Part shown: positions 9,920 through 18,750 of the stretch, in pieces
Layout: each line of letters begins with the position of its first letter
Numbering within the stretch: position 1 is the stretch's first letter
DNA from: Anaerolineaceae bacterium
Lineage (GTDB): Bacteria; Chloroflexota; Anaerolineae; Anaerolineales; Anaerolineaceae
Direction: 5' to 3'
NCBI GenBank assembly: GCA_002702705.1
Contig: PABH01000042.1
Location: forward strand, 1-64,000
Length of the DNA stretch: 64,000 nt
Notes under the pieces: model-generated
The model's input: only the letters and a program-made list of their open reading frames with translations
Told to the model about the DNA's origin: nothing
Database searches by the model: none
Made by a program: the position numbers and the translations under genes

Positions 9920-10211
9920 TAAGTACAATGAGCAAACCTATCAAAACCGAAGCGACAAGAACACTTAACATAACGATTAAAAGCGATTTGATCGAATAGG
10001 GTTGGATTTTGTTCCGAATCTGATAAATGGTTGCAGCTCCGCTCGATAAAACGACCAGTATAAAAAAATCCCAATTGGTTTGATGGAAAAGGATTGATCG
10101 AATCACAACAAGTATCATGGTGCCAAAGGCTAAAATCAAAAACCCAAGGCGATAACTGGCATTTTCGACTGCATAAAAACGTTCATCGCGAATATTAGGC
10201 TCGTTTTTCAT
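9897..10211 (-). CDS. Small membrane protein paired with an HTH regulator
   Basis: Protein of 104 residues with three to four hydrophobic segments (about 22-40, 45-62, 75-100) and no recognised catalytic motif. Its start overlaps the stop of the HTH gene (ATGA), so translation is coupled. Its 3' end overlaps the convergent 735-residue gene by 23 bp. A small XRE repressor next to a small multi-pass membrane protein is a common but poorly understood pair in Gram-positive and Chloroflexota genomes. Confidence 0.7.
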   Translation of the reverse strand: MKNEPNIRDERFYAVENASYRLGFLILAFGTMILVVIRSILFHQTNWDFFILVVLSSGAATIYQIRNKIQPYSIKSLLIVMLSVLVASVLIGLLIVLIKTWLIG

Positions 10212-10426
10212 CCTATATCTCCTTCCAGAAAAAACAACTCTTGCACTTGTTTATCCAATCTTTTTGCAATTAAAAAGGCCAACAAAGCAGAAGGTGTATA
10301 CTGTCCTGTTTCAATCGAACTGATTGTTTGCCGCGAAACACCGGCCAGATTTGCCAAGTCTTCTTGAGACAAATTTTTCTCCGCTCGTGCTACTTTTAAC
10401 CGATTGCCTAGTTGAACTTTTTTCAT
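10208..10426 (-). CDS. XRE-family helix-turn-helix transcriptional regulator
   Basis: Protein of 72 residues that is almost entirely an XRE HTH domain (LKVARAEKNLSQEDLANLAG then VSRQTISSIETGQ). It has an SD (AGGAGA) ahead of the ATG. It heads a two-gene unit with the overlapping membrane protein and probably represses its own promoter, which carries a duplicated 16-bp element. Confidence 0.88.
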   Translation of the reverse strand: MKKVQLGNRLKVARAEKNLSQEDLANLAGVSRQTISSIETGQYTPSALLAFLIAKRLDKQVQELFFLEGDIG

Positions 10427-10443
10427 TAGGTCTCCTGATTAAG

Positions 10444-10505
10444 AGTATAACGATTTTCCAAGTAATGTCAAGCAAACTAGTCAAAACAACAAGCAAACTT
10501 GTCAA
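10444..10505 (-). promoter_or_regulatory. Promoter and duplicated operator of the HTH gene
   Basis: On the minus strand TTGACA (10466-10471) and TATACT (10444-10449) are separated by 16 bp. Upstream, CAAGCAAACTNGTCAA occurs twice (10469-10484 and 10490-10505, plus-strand reading) with a 21-bp period. The downstream copy overlaps the -35 box. The core CAAGCAAACTTG is an imperfect dyad, suitable for an XRE dimer. Autorepression is inferred. Confidence 0.7.
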
Positions 10506-10597
10506 TTCGCTTTGTTTTAACGCTGTTAATTTCCATGTCTGCTATCATCCACGTAAACACTGCCCACTGATAGATTAACTTCCCCCTATTTTTTCCC

Positions 10598-11050
10598 TTA
10601 TTTTCCTTCCAGATCAGCGATCAATGTTTTCATCTCCGCAATCTCTTTGACCTGTGCGCTGATAATTCCATCGGCGAGTTCACGAACGCGCGGATCAGTA
10701 ATATTAGCATTCTTACTGGTTAAAATCGCAATAGAATGGTGTGGAATCATGGCACGCATATAAGAGACATCACCAATGGTTGCCTGACTTCTTACCAACC
10801 ATAGTGAAAGTACAAAAACCAGAATACTGCCGACAATAATTCCGGTATTTGCGCGTTTATTGGTATACATTTTGCCCATAAACAAAAGCATAATCACCGC
10901 CATGACTGCACCCATAATTAACGCCATATAAAGTCTTGTTTCACTGAAAAAGATATGATCCCATTGATAGGTGTTTAAATACATCAGTCCAAGCATAATC
11001 ACTGTTGCCGTTCCAACCATTGCACCAAATCTCGCATAATTGTTTTTCAT
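10598..11050 (-). CDS. DUF305 domain membrane protein
   Basis: Protein of 150 residues with three N-terminal membrane segments (about 8-25, 38-58, 68-86) followed by an exported DUF305 four-helix domain. That domain shows the family signature YMRAMIPHHSIAILTS and later ELADGIISAQVKEIAEM. DUF305 proteins are ferritin-like helical bundles often linked to copper or other metal handling; the ligand here is unknown. A strong SD (AGGAGGAGG) precedes the ATG. It appears monocistronic. Confidence 0.85.
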   Translation of the reverse strand: MKNNYARFGAMVGTATVIMLGLMYLNTYQWDHIFFSETRLYMALIMGAVMAVIMLLFMGKMYTNKRANTGIIVGSILVFVLSLWLVRSQATIGDVSYMRAMIPHHSIAILTSKNANITDPRVRELADGIISAQVKEIAEMKTLIADLEGK

Positions 11051-11193
11051 ATTTCCTCCTCCTAAAAATACGGATTAATTCCCCATATCTTAAGTATAAA
11101 AAAATTAAAATACGATGGAAGACACTGTACAAGGAAATATGACAGCAAGAAGAAGGCGTCAAAACACGGATACGAACTAACTCCAAGCGATCC

Positions 11194-14100
11194 TTAAGGG
11201 GTTGCGGCAATAGTTGTAGGATCCAAGGTGGAACCTGTGGTCGGAACACCTGTGGGCTCAACCGTCGCGGCTGTTGTGGGGGCTGTAGTCGAACTAGGAG
11301 TTAAACTTGGTGCCACGTCTGCCGTTGGTTCGGGTGAAGGAGGTAAAGGTGTCGGACTAATTGTTGGAGCCGGCGGTGTTGGTGTGATAGTAGGCGGCGG
11401 GTTAGTGGCAGTGGCTGGCGAAGTTGGTGTCGGTGTAAATGTTGGGGTAGGCGTTAACGTCAGTGTCGGGGTTGGGGTAACCGTAAAGGTTTCTGTTGCT
11501 GTTGGCGTAGGTGTAGCTGCATTGATTCTAACCCTTATCTTTTTCTCAGCATAATAACCATCATTTTGATTTTCAATGGTAATTCGCAGGGTGTATTCAC
11601 CTGGTTCGATTTCATCTTCAAACAAATCCCAGGTATAGATCTTTTCCACATCATTAAAAGATCGATCAGCTTCATATAACAATTTCCAATCATTTGGATC
11701 TGAACCACGCCCATATTCCAGGCGCATCTTTTTGTAGTTACTGGTAGCATTTACTACAGCATAAATATCAAAAGGATTAGCGGTGATTTCCTGACCTTCT
11801 GTTATACCGGCAAAAATAATCTTAGGACGGGAATCATCAATCTGGCACTCACGTTCCGGGGCAAACAATACCGGCGAGTCGAAACCTATACTTTGTGCCC
11901 AGGCCTGACCTTGCGAGGATTCTTTTATCCACTTAACTGCCAGTGGATCGGTGACATTTAAAACGAATTCTTCTTTCGTAAAATCACTGCAAGCAGCGGA
12001 AGCTTTCAATCCAGTCCAGGTATCGATATTCATTTTTTGCCACAAATCTTCACTTTGTGGTGCGGGAAGTTGGTCGTAAGCAAACATCTCACTACGTTGG
12101 CTTGGACACCACTGTGATGGTTCTGTACCGGATACACTGCAAATTACACGATCAACAACACCAGCCGGACGAACAAAACTAGAAGGATTTCCACCTGTAA
12201 TTTGATTGATCATCATTTGCATTGCTTCCGCCCAAATCGGTGCGGCCCCACTTAAACCACTGGTATTTTGCATCGGAGAATAATCAGCATTTCCTACCCA
12301 CACACCAATTGCGATATCAGGTGTATAACCCAATGTCCAGTTATCACGAAAATCATTGGTTGTACCTGTTTTTGCTGCAGCCTGAAATGGCAGATTTAAT
12401 ACAGAATTTGCACCAAACATTGGAGAACGAGCCTGATTATCCGAAATAATCGAACTAATTAAATATGCATGTTCAGCCCGCACCACCAGGTCACCAGCTG
12501 GCTGTTGATATTCATAAACAACATTCCCCAAATGATCAACTATTTTGGTAATCGCTACGGGGGGAACTTGGAGACCATTATTCGCCAGGGTGGCATAAAC
12601 TTTCGTCATTTCTAACAAAGTGACATTACCACCACCTAAGGACAAAGAAAGACCATAATCATCACGGGTTAACGTACTGATACCAACCCTTTCAGCAAAA
12701 TTAATAAACCCATCTTCCTGTGATGTCGTCGGATCATCATAGATTTTCACAAAATCCAAAGCCTTTACCGCAGGGATATTAAATGAATTTGCTAAAGCAG
12801 AACGCACGGTAGCTGGTCCATGAAAACGTCCATCATAATTAACTGGTTCGTATGGTGGGCGAGGATCATTCGGGTCGCCAGATGGAGAAAATCCGGTAGG
12901 TATATCCCAAATTAAGGTCGATGGAGTCCAACCTTTTTCAAAAGCAGCCAGATAAACCAATGGCTTGATGGAAGAGCCTGGCTGCCTCGGCGCAATGGAC
13001 ATATTCACCTGCCCAGAAATGGCTTCATTATTAAAGTCTGCTGAACCAACCATCGCCAAAATTTCTCCTGAAGCAGGCCGGATGGCGATTAATGCACCAT
13101 TGGTGGCATTTTTATCCGCTAGTTGTGCCACCTGATTTGTGACTATTTGCTGAGCTTTTTCTTGTAAACTTGGGTCCAGTGTCGTATATACCGTGAAACC
13201 GGAACGGTAAATGGTCTGTGGATCAAACTGTTCTTCTAATTGAGCGCGAATATAATTCACCCAATGCGGATATCGCATGCTGTAATCATGCGGTACAAAT
13301 TGATAGTTTTCAATTTCTTCCGCCGCAGAAGCCACTTCATTCACACAAACATCTTCCAACCCATTACCCACATAAATACAATTCTTTTCTGCCGATAAAC
13401 GATACATTAATATTAAAACTTGTTTATGCCGGTTTAATGTTGCTTCACGATTTGTGTAAATATCATAAACAGCAGGAGCTTGCGGTAATCCTGCCAGGAA
13501 GGAAGCCTGAGCCAGGGTTAAATTTCCAGCAGTGGTATTAAAATAAGTTTCGGCAGCAGCTTCAATTCCATACGCCAAATTACCATAATTATTTTCATTT
13601 AAAAACAATTCCAGAATTTCTTCTTTACTGTAATTTCTCGTGATCTCTGCCGCTAAAACGATTTCTCTAGCCTTTCGTTCATAGGTACGGGTAAAACGTT
13701 CCGTATCATCCAATAAAAGCATTCTGGCTAATTGCTGGGTTATGGTAGAGGCACCAGAAACAATATCACCCGCTGTATAATTTTGCCAAAAGGCACGGGC
13801 GACAGCTACTGGGTCAAAACCGGGATGGTTATAATATTCCTTATCCTCCGTAGCGATCGTGGCAGCTATTAAAAAAGGTGAAATATCTTCCAAGGGGACA
13901 TAAGTGCGGCGTCCTGCATTCGGATCTAATATTTCGTAGATTACGTTTCCATTTCGGTCTAAAATACGGGTTGTTTCAAATTTGGCGGCCCGTTCTCTTA
14001 AATCCTTTACATCCGGTAATCCATCGGCAATTTTAAAGTATTGGTAAACGCCAAGTGATCCGGCAATGATGGCGAGCAAAATCAAAAGAAATAACCCACC

Positions 14101-14841
14101 AACAGCCACCTTCAAAAAACATCCCAATCCGCTTCGAAAACCACCCCCATCGGATTCAGCCCGGACTTTCTTTTTTTTCTTCTTTTTGGAATCAATCACA
14201 TTCGGTTGGGTCATCTCCGTATATTGCTGGGGCGGTGGATAACCTCCGTATGCAACCGGCGAAACCCGTGTTGCCTGCGTATCAAACTCATTTACCCGAT
14301 TGGGCAAAAAAGGCTGGGTCGCTCCTGGCGGTGGTGGAATGGTTTCCATTTCATCAAAAGGCACAGCTGGTTTGGTTTTTTCCATTTCTGGTTCTGATTT
14401 GTTTTGTGAAGCGTTCTCAGATTCTACAGGCCAGGGACGTGAACCAAGATCATAACGCGACTGCCAAACTTGATCTGAATCACCGGATTCTGAAGAATCC
14501 GACGGAGGACCAGATTGTTCCTTTTCCGGTTTATCCTTTTGAAGATCATCAATATCCGCAGCAAACCAACCCGCTGTTTGATCAGGAGCTCCGGTAGGAT
14601 GCCTTGAATCAATTGGTTTTTCCTTTGAGGTTTCTTGTTCTTGTGATGATTCTTGCAGATTCGATTCATCAGTTTTTGCAGTATCTTCATTCTCAATGGT
14701 TTCGTTAGGTTCTTTTTTCCTACGAATTGGTGGCGTTACCGCACCAGGATCTGCATTTTCTATGGATGAAATCAATCGGCGGAATCGTTCGCCGGCATCA
14801 TCCGAATTATTTTGTTCAATGTTATTGTCATTATTTTCCAT
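11194..14841 (-). CDS. Bifunctional penicillin-binding protein (PBP1A type)
   Basis: Peptidoglycan synthase with transglycosylase and transpeptidase domains, 1215 residues from this start. A charged, disordered N-terminus (1-235) precedes one membrane segment at about 240-268. The GT51 domain has its catalytic Glu in ATEDKEYYNHPG (near 330). The penicillin-binding domain has S623 in GSSIKP, SFN in ALANSFNIPAVK, and KTGTTNDF. A predicted Ig-like segment and a Thr/Pro-rich tail of about 110 residues end the protein; the tail probably spans or anchors in the cell envelope. A GTG four codons upstream (14853) is possible, but GGTG is well placed for the ATG used here. It lies divergently from a leaderless glycosidase-like gene. 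Confidence 0.93.
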   Translation of the reverse strand: MENNDNNIEQNNSDDAGERFRRLISSIENADPGAVTPPIRRKKEPNETIENEDTAKTDESNLQESSQEQETSKEKPIDSRHPTGAPDQTAGWFAADIDDLQKDKPEKEQSGPPSDSSESGDSDQVWQSRYDLGSRPWPVESENASQNKSEPEMEKTKPAVPFDEMETIPPPPGATQPFLPNRVNEFDTQATRVSPVAYGGYPPPQQYTEMTQPNVIDSKKKKKKKVRAESDGGGFRSGLGCFLKVAVGGLFLLILLAIIAGSLGVYQYFKIADGLPDVKDLRERAAKFETTRILDRNGNVIYEILDPNAGRRTYVPLEDISPFLIAATIATEDKEYYNHPGFDPVAVARAFWQNYTAGDIVSGASTITQQLARMLLLDDTERFTRTYERKAREIVLAAEITRNYSKEEILELFLNENNYGNLAYGIEAAAETYFNTTAGNLTLAQASFLAGLPQAPAVYDIYTNREATLNRHKQVLILMYRLSAEKNCIYVGNGLEDVCVNEVASAAEEIENYQFVPHDYSMRYPHWVNYIRAQLEEQFDPQTIYRSGFTVYTTLDPSLQEKAQQIVTNQVAQLADKNATNGALIAIRPASGEILAMVGSADFNNEAISGQVNMSIAPRQPGSSIKPLVYLAAFEKGWTPSTLIWDIPTGFSPSGDPNDPRPPYEPVNYDGRFHGPATVRSALANSFNIPAVKALDFVKIYDDPTTSQEDGFINFAERVGISTLTRDDYGLSLSLGGGNVTLLEMTKVYATLANNGLQVPPVAITKIVDHLGNVVYEYQQPAGDLVVRAEHAYLISSIISDNQARSPMFGANSVLNLPFQAAAKTGTTNDFRDNWTLGYTPDIAIGVWVGNADYSPMQNTSGLSGAAPIWAEAMQMMINQITGGNPSSFVRPAGVVDRVICSVSGTEPSQWCPSQRSEMFAYDQLPAPQSEDLWQKMNIDTWTGLKASAACSDFTKEEFVLNVTDPLAVKWIKESSQGQAWAQSIGFDSPVLFAPERECQIDDSRPKIIFAGITEGQEITANPFDIYAVVNATSNYKKMRLEYGRGSDPNDWKLLYEADRSFNDVEKIYTWDLFEDEIEPGEYTLRITIENQNDGYYAEKKIRVRINAATPTPTATETFTVTPTPTLTLTPTPTFTPTPTSPATATNPPPTITPTPPAPTISPTPLPPSPEPTADVAPSLTPSSTTAPTTAATVEPTGVPTTGSTLDPTTIAATP

Positions 14842-14926
14842 AAGTTTCACCACATACTTGATTGGCTTTTTGTTTTTTTGGTAATGCTAATTATAGTTTC
14901 TACTAATAAATTCTAGCATAAATCAA

Positions 14927-14955
14927 TTGACCACTTTTAGTTATCCCCGTACAAT
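14927..14955 (+). promoter_or_regulatory. Promoter of a leaderless gene
   Basis: TTGACC (14927-14932), a 17-bp spacer, then TACAAT (14950-14955). Only six bases separate the -10 box from the ATG at 14962, so transcription should begin at or next to the start codon. Confidence 0.75.
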
Positions 14956-14961
14956 CTATTT

Positions 14962-17313
14962 ATGCACAATTGGCATCTTGGAACGAAAGATCCGTATAGT
15001 TTACTGCTTACCAGTGATTTTCGAGTGCACGGTACGCATGGAAAATATGATAACACTTGGGAATTACAATTGGAAGGTGGTGAACGGGGTGGAATTTCCA
15101 TTTATTCAACGCTGGCTTTAAGAACCCTCAGCACTCGTTTGTTCCCAATTTTTTATAAGGAAAATCAGATCATTGATAAATCCTCTGATTTTAATAACCC
15201 CCCGGTTTTAAAAAAGTTTTTTTCAAATTATGCACTCATTGAATACGCTCCATTTGAGGGCCTCGATATTCAAACCCATATCTGGCTTCCTGATAACCAA
15301 ACACTTCTTTCCAAATCAATCATAAAAAATAACGCCGGATCCGCATTTGAAGGTAAAGTCAATTGGGTTATGTCTTTGACGCCATTAGAAACAGGGATGG
15401 CAGCCCATTTAGAAGAAAACAATCATGAGTTCTTTTTACTCGGACAGGCACAAAACGCGTATGTTGCATTTCTCCTTAATAACGGCGCAAAACCCGGAGC
15501 CTTGTCCTATCCGTCGCTTTCTCTACCACTTCAAATATTACCGGAAGGTCTTTCAACTCATCAATGGGCTTTTACCTGTCATGAAGATAAAGAAGATTTA
15601 CTTTCAAAATGCAAATCCTTAATTCAATCCGATTTCGAAGCCCTGACTGCTCGGATGGGTGTTTTCCAACAACGGGACGAAATAATAATTCAATCCAATC
15701 ATGTAGAATGGGATGCTGCATTTGCTTTTAGCCAAAAAAACGCGTTACAGTTTTTTATGCCTGATATCACGGAAGATTTACCAGTCGCAATTTTAAAAAG
15801 CAGAAATCCCGAACAACAAAACTTAGTCTATCTACATGAGTTACCTCCAATTGAAAAATTATCTATTTTGGACGTATGGTACCTGGCTGGTGTTTTGCCT
15901 GGATCATTCTCATCGATAAAAGTGATCGTAGATCGTTATCTCCGTTTTATTAATGCTACGGAAGAGACCGTTACCATTCAACCTTATCCAATCCTGGCTG
16001 AAATGCTTTGGAAAATTTACGAAAAAACGGAAGATTTAGCCTGGTTAAAACAAGCATATCTCACCAGTATCAAATCATTAAATTTCTGGTTTACCGAAAA
16101 TCAGGATCAAGATCAAGATGATATCCCTGAATGGTCACATGCGCTTCAATCTCAATTTGAACAAATCCCAATTCACAATTATTGGCATCCCGATGGAATT
16201 GGCACTAATTCTCGATGGATTGAATCACCATTTTTGGCAAGTTTGATTTTAAATGAATTAAACCGAACCAATCAAATGGCGGAAATTTTAGAAATTACGG
16301 ATACAAAAGAATGGATCGAAGCAAAACAGAAAAAAATAAAAACCTATATTAACGATTCCTTTCATAATAGAAAAAAAATCTTCAAATATCGCGATAGCAT
16401 CACCCATGCCAGCCCTAGCGGTTACAAAATTTTTGAAACAGGTCAATCCGGGATTTATAAAATAAACAAGAATCTCCGTTCAGATTTTCGATTAAATGTA
16501 AAAATCTTTTTTGAAAAAGAAACAACCCGGAAAATAAGAATTTTTATTCATGGCAAAACAAAAGAGGGCAATACCGTTGAAGAGATCTCAACCCGTCAGA
16601 TTATGTGGAGTGATCAATTCGGTGTTGCCACCAGCAAACAAGTTTACACAAAAATTAATTCCATCGAAGTGGAAGCATTATCCTTAAGCGAAAAAGTCAT
16701 CATATCTGTTTCGGATTATGCGGAAGAAGATATTACATCCATCTTCCCAATTTGGAACAACGATATATCTAGCCAAAGAGTTAACCATATTACCAATCGC
16801 TGGTTAATCCCCGAACTTCTACAGCCTTTCGGACTGCCCCTCATACCGGTGGATAAACAACCAAAAGGAAGTGATCTATTTAACAATGTAGATTTATATC
16901 TCAATCGTTTTATTTTGGAAGGACTTATAAAACATGGGCAGTTGGAATTGGCATCACAACTCTATACAAATTTGATGAATGCGGTTGTTAAAAATTTAAA
17001 GTTATTTAAACGCTTTTACAAAAGTTATGATGCTAGTGACGGATACGGTTCTGGCGACTATAATATAGTTAACGGATTGCTTCCTGTCGAAACTTTTCTA
17101 AGATTGATAGGAATTGGTTTCTGGTCAGAAAGTAAAATCGAATTTACACACTATAACCCTTTTGATGAGCCAATCCGAGTACAACATCGCGCAATCACTA
17201 TTCTTTGCGATCGCGACCACTTTAAAATAACATTTCCTGGTGGTGATTTTTTCCAAATCAAGGGAAATCTTCCTCAACGTTTTTACTTGACAACACCCAC
17301 GATAAAAAATTGA
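14962..17313 (+). CDS. Glycosidase-like protein, (alpha/alpha)6-barrel type
   Basis: Protein of 783 residues without signal peptide. Its middle and C-terminal parts resemble amylo-alpha-1,6-glucosidase/GH63-like barrels. Regularly spaced helical blocks are visible (EMLWKIYEKTEDLAWLKQAY near 345; YWHPDGIGTNSRWIESPFLA near 407; and a block near 650-720 ending YKSYDASDGYGSGDYN). An inserted beta-rich segment at about 475-600 splits the barrel. It is unlike a secreted hydrolase, so the substrate is probably an intracellular glycan. The stop is followed 11 bases later by the start of the cyclic-di-AMP-receptor-like gene. Family level only; substrate unknown. Confidence 0.5.
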   Translation: MHNWHLGTKDPYSLLLTSDFRVHGTHGKYDNTWELQLEGGERGGISIYSTLALRTLSTRLFPIFYKENQIIDKSSDFNNPPVLKKFFSNYALIEYAPFEGLDIQTHIWLPDNQTLLSKSIIKNNAGSAFEGKVNWVMSLTPLETGMAAHLEENNHEFFLLGQAQNAYVAFLLNNGAKPGALSYPSLSLPLQILPEGLSTHQWAFTCHEDKEDLLSKCKSLIQSDFEALTARMGVFQQRDEIIIQSNHVEWDAAFAFSQKNALQFFMPDITEDLPVAILKSRNPEQQNLVYLHELPPIEKLSILDVWYLAGVLPGSFSSIKVIVDRYLRFINATEETVTIQPYPILAEMLWKIYEKTEDLAWLKQAYLTSIKSLNFWFTENQDQDQDDIPEWSHALQSQFEQIPIHNYWHPDGIGTNSRWIESPFLASLILNELNRTNQMAEILEITDTKEWIEAKQKKIKTYINDSFHNRKKIFKYRDSITHASPSGYKIFETGQSGIYKINKNLRSDFRLNVKIFFEKETTRKIRIFIHGKTKEGNTVEEISTRQIMWSDQFGVATSKQVYTKINSIEVEALSLSEKVIISVSDYAEEDITSIFPIWNNDISSQRVNHITNRWLIPELLQPFGLPLIPVDKQPKGSDLFNNVDLYLNRFILEGLIKHGQLELASQLYTNLMNAVVKNLKLFKRFYKSYDASDGYGSGDYNIVNGLLPVETFLRLIGIGFWSESKIEFTHYNPFDEPIRVQHRAITILCDRDHFKITFPGGDFFQIKGNLPQRFYLTTPTIKN

Positions 17314-17324
17314 AAGGAGCCAAA

Positions 17325-17666
17325 ATGCAAAAACCAAGCGAAGAAGGACTTCTTTTTTTAGCTGTCATCCAGGCTCAGGACATTGATCAAGCTGAAGAAG
17401 CACTGGAACGGCTAAATATTAACACTACCCGCCTTTCCAGCCTGGGAGGGTTTTTAGGACGCCGTAATGCAACCCTGTTAATTGGTCTGCCTTTATCAAA
17501 AAAAGAAGCCATCATGCAAGCACTGAAAAAAACCTGCCGTCAGCGGATTGAGTATATTGCAGTTCCTCTTGAAAGCGCCCCACTACCCCTGCCGGCCCCT
17601 ACGCCAATTACAATTGGTGGAGCAAATATTTTTTCGATCGATGTTGAATATTTTGAGGAGGTATAA
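17325..17666 (+). CDS. Cyclic-di-AMP receptor-like protein (DarA/PstA type)
   Basis: PII-like protein of 113 residues. It shows the DarA/PstA pattern: an N-terminal strand (LLFLAVIQAQD), the nucleotide-binding turn LGGFLGRRNATLLIG, and the C-terminal ITIGGANIFSIDVE strand after a Pro-rich loop. Compared with the second copy it has G where the consensus has R in GGFLR. The ATG at 17325 has a good SD (AAAGGAG); the upstream TTG at 17310 lacks one. It precedes a compact paralogue by two bases, so the two are translated together and may form heteromers. Confidence 0.8.
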   Translation: MQKPSEEGLLFLAVIQAQDIDQAEEALERLNINTTRLSSLGGFLGRRNATLLIGLPLSKKEAIMQALKKTCRQRIEYIAVPLESAPLPLPAPTPITIGGANIFSIDVEYFEEV

Positions 17667-17668
17667 CC

Positions 17669-17935
17669 ATGAAACTAATTATCGCAATTGTTCGTGACCG
17701 AGATGCTGATCCGGTTTCCAAAGCCCTCACCACACACAATTTTCGGGTTACCCATATAGCCTCTACCGGGGGGTTTTTACGCCGGGGAAATTCCACTTTA
17801 TTAATTGGTGTAGATGATGAACGAGTCGAAGCGGGTTTAGAAGTAGTTCGAAATAATCTTGAACCAGCAGATGATGTGGATCAAAAAAGAGCTACAATCT
17901 TCGTTGTCAATGTCAACCAATACTTACAATACTGA
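17669..17935 (+). CDS. Compact cyclic-di-AMP receptor-like protein
   Basis: Protein of 88 residues, against about 109 for typical DarA. The N-terminal half matches the family closely (MKLIIAIVRDRDAD; STGGFLRRGNSTLLIGVDDE). The long loop before the last strand is missing and the chain goes straight to RATIFVVNVNQYLQY. An SD (GAGGAGG) lies inside the end of the preceding gene. The shortened loop, which in PII-like proteins usually contacts partners, suggests a different output from its neighbour. Ligand binding is inferred from family. Confidence 0.8.
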   Translation: MKLIIAIVRDRDADPVSKALTTHNFRVTHIASTGGFLRRGNSTLLIGVDDERVEAGLEVVRNNLEPADDVDQKRATIFVVNVNQYLQY

Positions 17936-17963
17936 TATTTAACAAAGCTTAACAGAAACAAAC

Positions 17964-17992
17964 TTGATTTTTTATATCATTCACGGTAAATT
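17964..17992 (+). promoter_or_regulatory. Probable promoter of the DUF4013 gene
   Basis: TTGATT (17964-17969) and TAAATT (17987-17992) with a 17-bp spacer, about 58 bp before the start codon. Confidence 0.5.
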
Positions 17993-18049
17993 TTAAAGGT
18001 CTGTTATATTTTCGTTTATTAAAAAATTTTGGGAAGGAGATTTATTCAA

Positions 18050-18700
18050 ATGAAATTTGGAGATGCATTTACTTATGTTTTCCAAGATCAAGATTGGTTT
18101 AAAAAACTGATTATCCCCGGATTGGTCATGTTAATTCCTATTCTTGGTCAAATTGTTGTGCTGGGGTGGTCATTAAAGGTTACTCAAAACGTGATTCGAA
18201 ATGACCCAAGCCCATTACCAGAATTGGATTTTGGCGGTGATCTCAGTATGGGTTTTAAAGCCCTTGTTGTCAGTCTCGTTTATTCTTTACCATTTCTGGT
18301 TATTTATATACCCTTTATGATTATCACGGCGGTGGCTGGAAACAGCGGTGACGATACGATGATGACCATCATGGGGATTGCTGGAGCTTGTTTTGGTTTG
18401 ATTGCAGCCCTCTATGGCATTGTAATAGCTTTCATTATTCCTGCTGCTTATGCCCGCACCGCAGTTGAAGATTCCATTGGTGCTGGTTTGAAGTTTGGTG
18501 AAGTATTTGCAATGATTAAAAAAGCCTTTGTTCCTTACTTGCTGGTTGTTTTAGGAACAATTGTTTCCAGCTTTATTGGATCCCTGGGTTCAATAGCCTG
18601 CGTAATTGGTGTGCTCGTTACCATGCCTTATGCTATGGCAATTAATGGCCACTTATATGGCCAGGCTTATATGGAAGCGAAGGATTTACAAACCTTATAG
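18050..18700 (+). CDS. DUF4013 family membrane protein
   Basis: Hydrophobic protein of 216 residues with about five membrane segments. The N-terminal FGDAFTYVFQDQDWFKKL followed by IIPGLVMLIPILGQIV and the WSLKVTQNVIRND stretch are typical of DUF4013 proteins, whose role is unknown. The ATG at 18050 follows GGGAAGGAG; the TTG seven codons earlier is unlikely. It is a single gene with a strong terminator. Confidence 0.78.
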   Translation: MKFGDAFTYVFQDQDWFKKLIIPGLVMLIPILGQIVVLGWSLKVTQNVIRNDPSPLPELDFGGDLSMGFKALVVSLVYSLPFLVIYIPFMIITAVAGNSGDDTMMTIMGIAGACFGLIAALYGIVIAFIIPAAYARTAVEDSIGAGLKFGEVFAMIKKAFVPYLLVVLGTIVSSFIGSLGSIACVIGVLVTMPYAMAINGHLYGQAYMEAKDLQTL

Positions 18701-18714
18701 TTCAACCAACAATC

Positions 18715-18750
18715 AAACACCCCTGGATAAATACCAGGGGTGTTTTTTTT
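18715..18750. terminator. Terminator between DUF4013 gene and amrA
   Basis: A perfect 12-bp stem AAACACCCCTGG/CCAGGGGTGTTT (18715-18726, 18734-18745) followed by a T-run. It is symmetrical enough to act for both convergent genes. Confidence 0.85.

Noticed and set aside
10598-11050. Copper-resistance operon around the DUF305 gene
   Set aside because: No copper ATPase, CopZ or multicopper oxidase is nearby; metal role is only a family association.
11228-11554. 108-codon Gly/Val-rich frame opposite the PBP gene end
   Set aside because: Mirror of the Thr/Pro-repeat tail of the PBP; composition is a by-product of the repeat.
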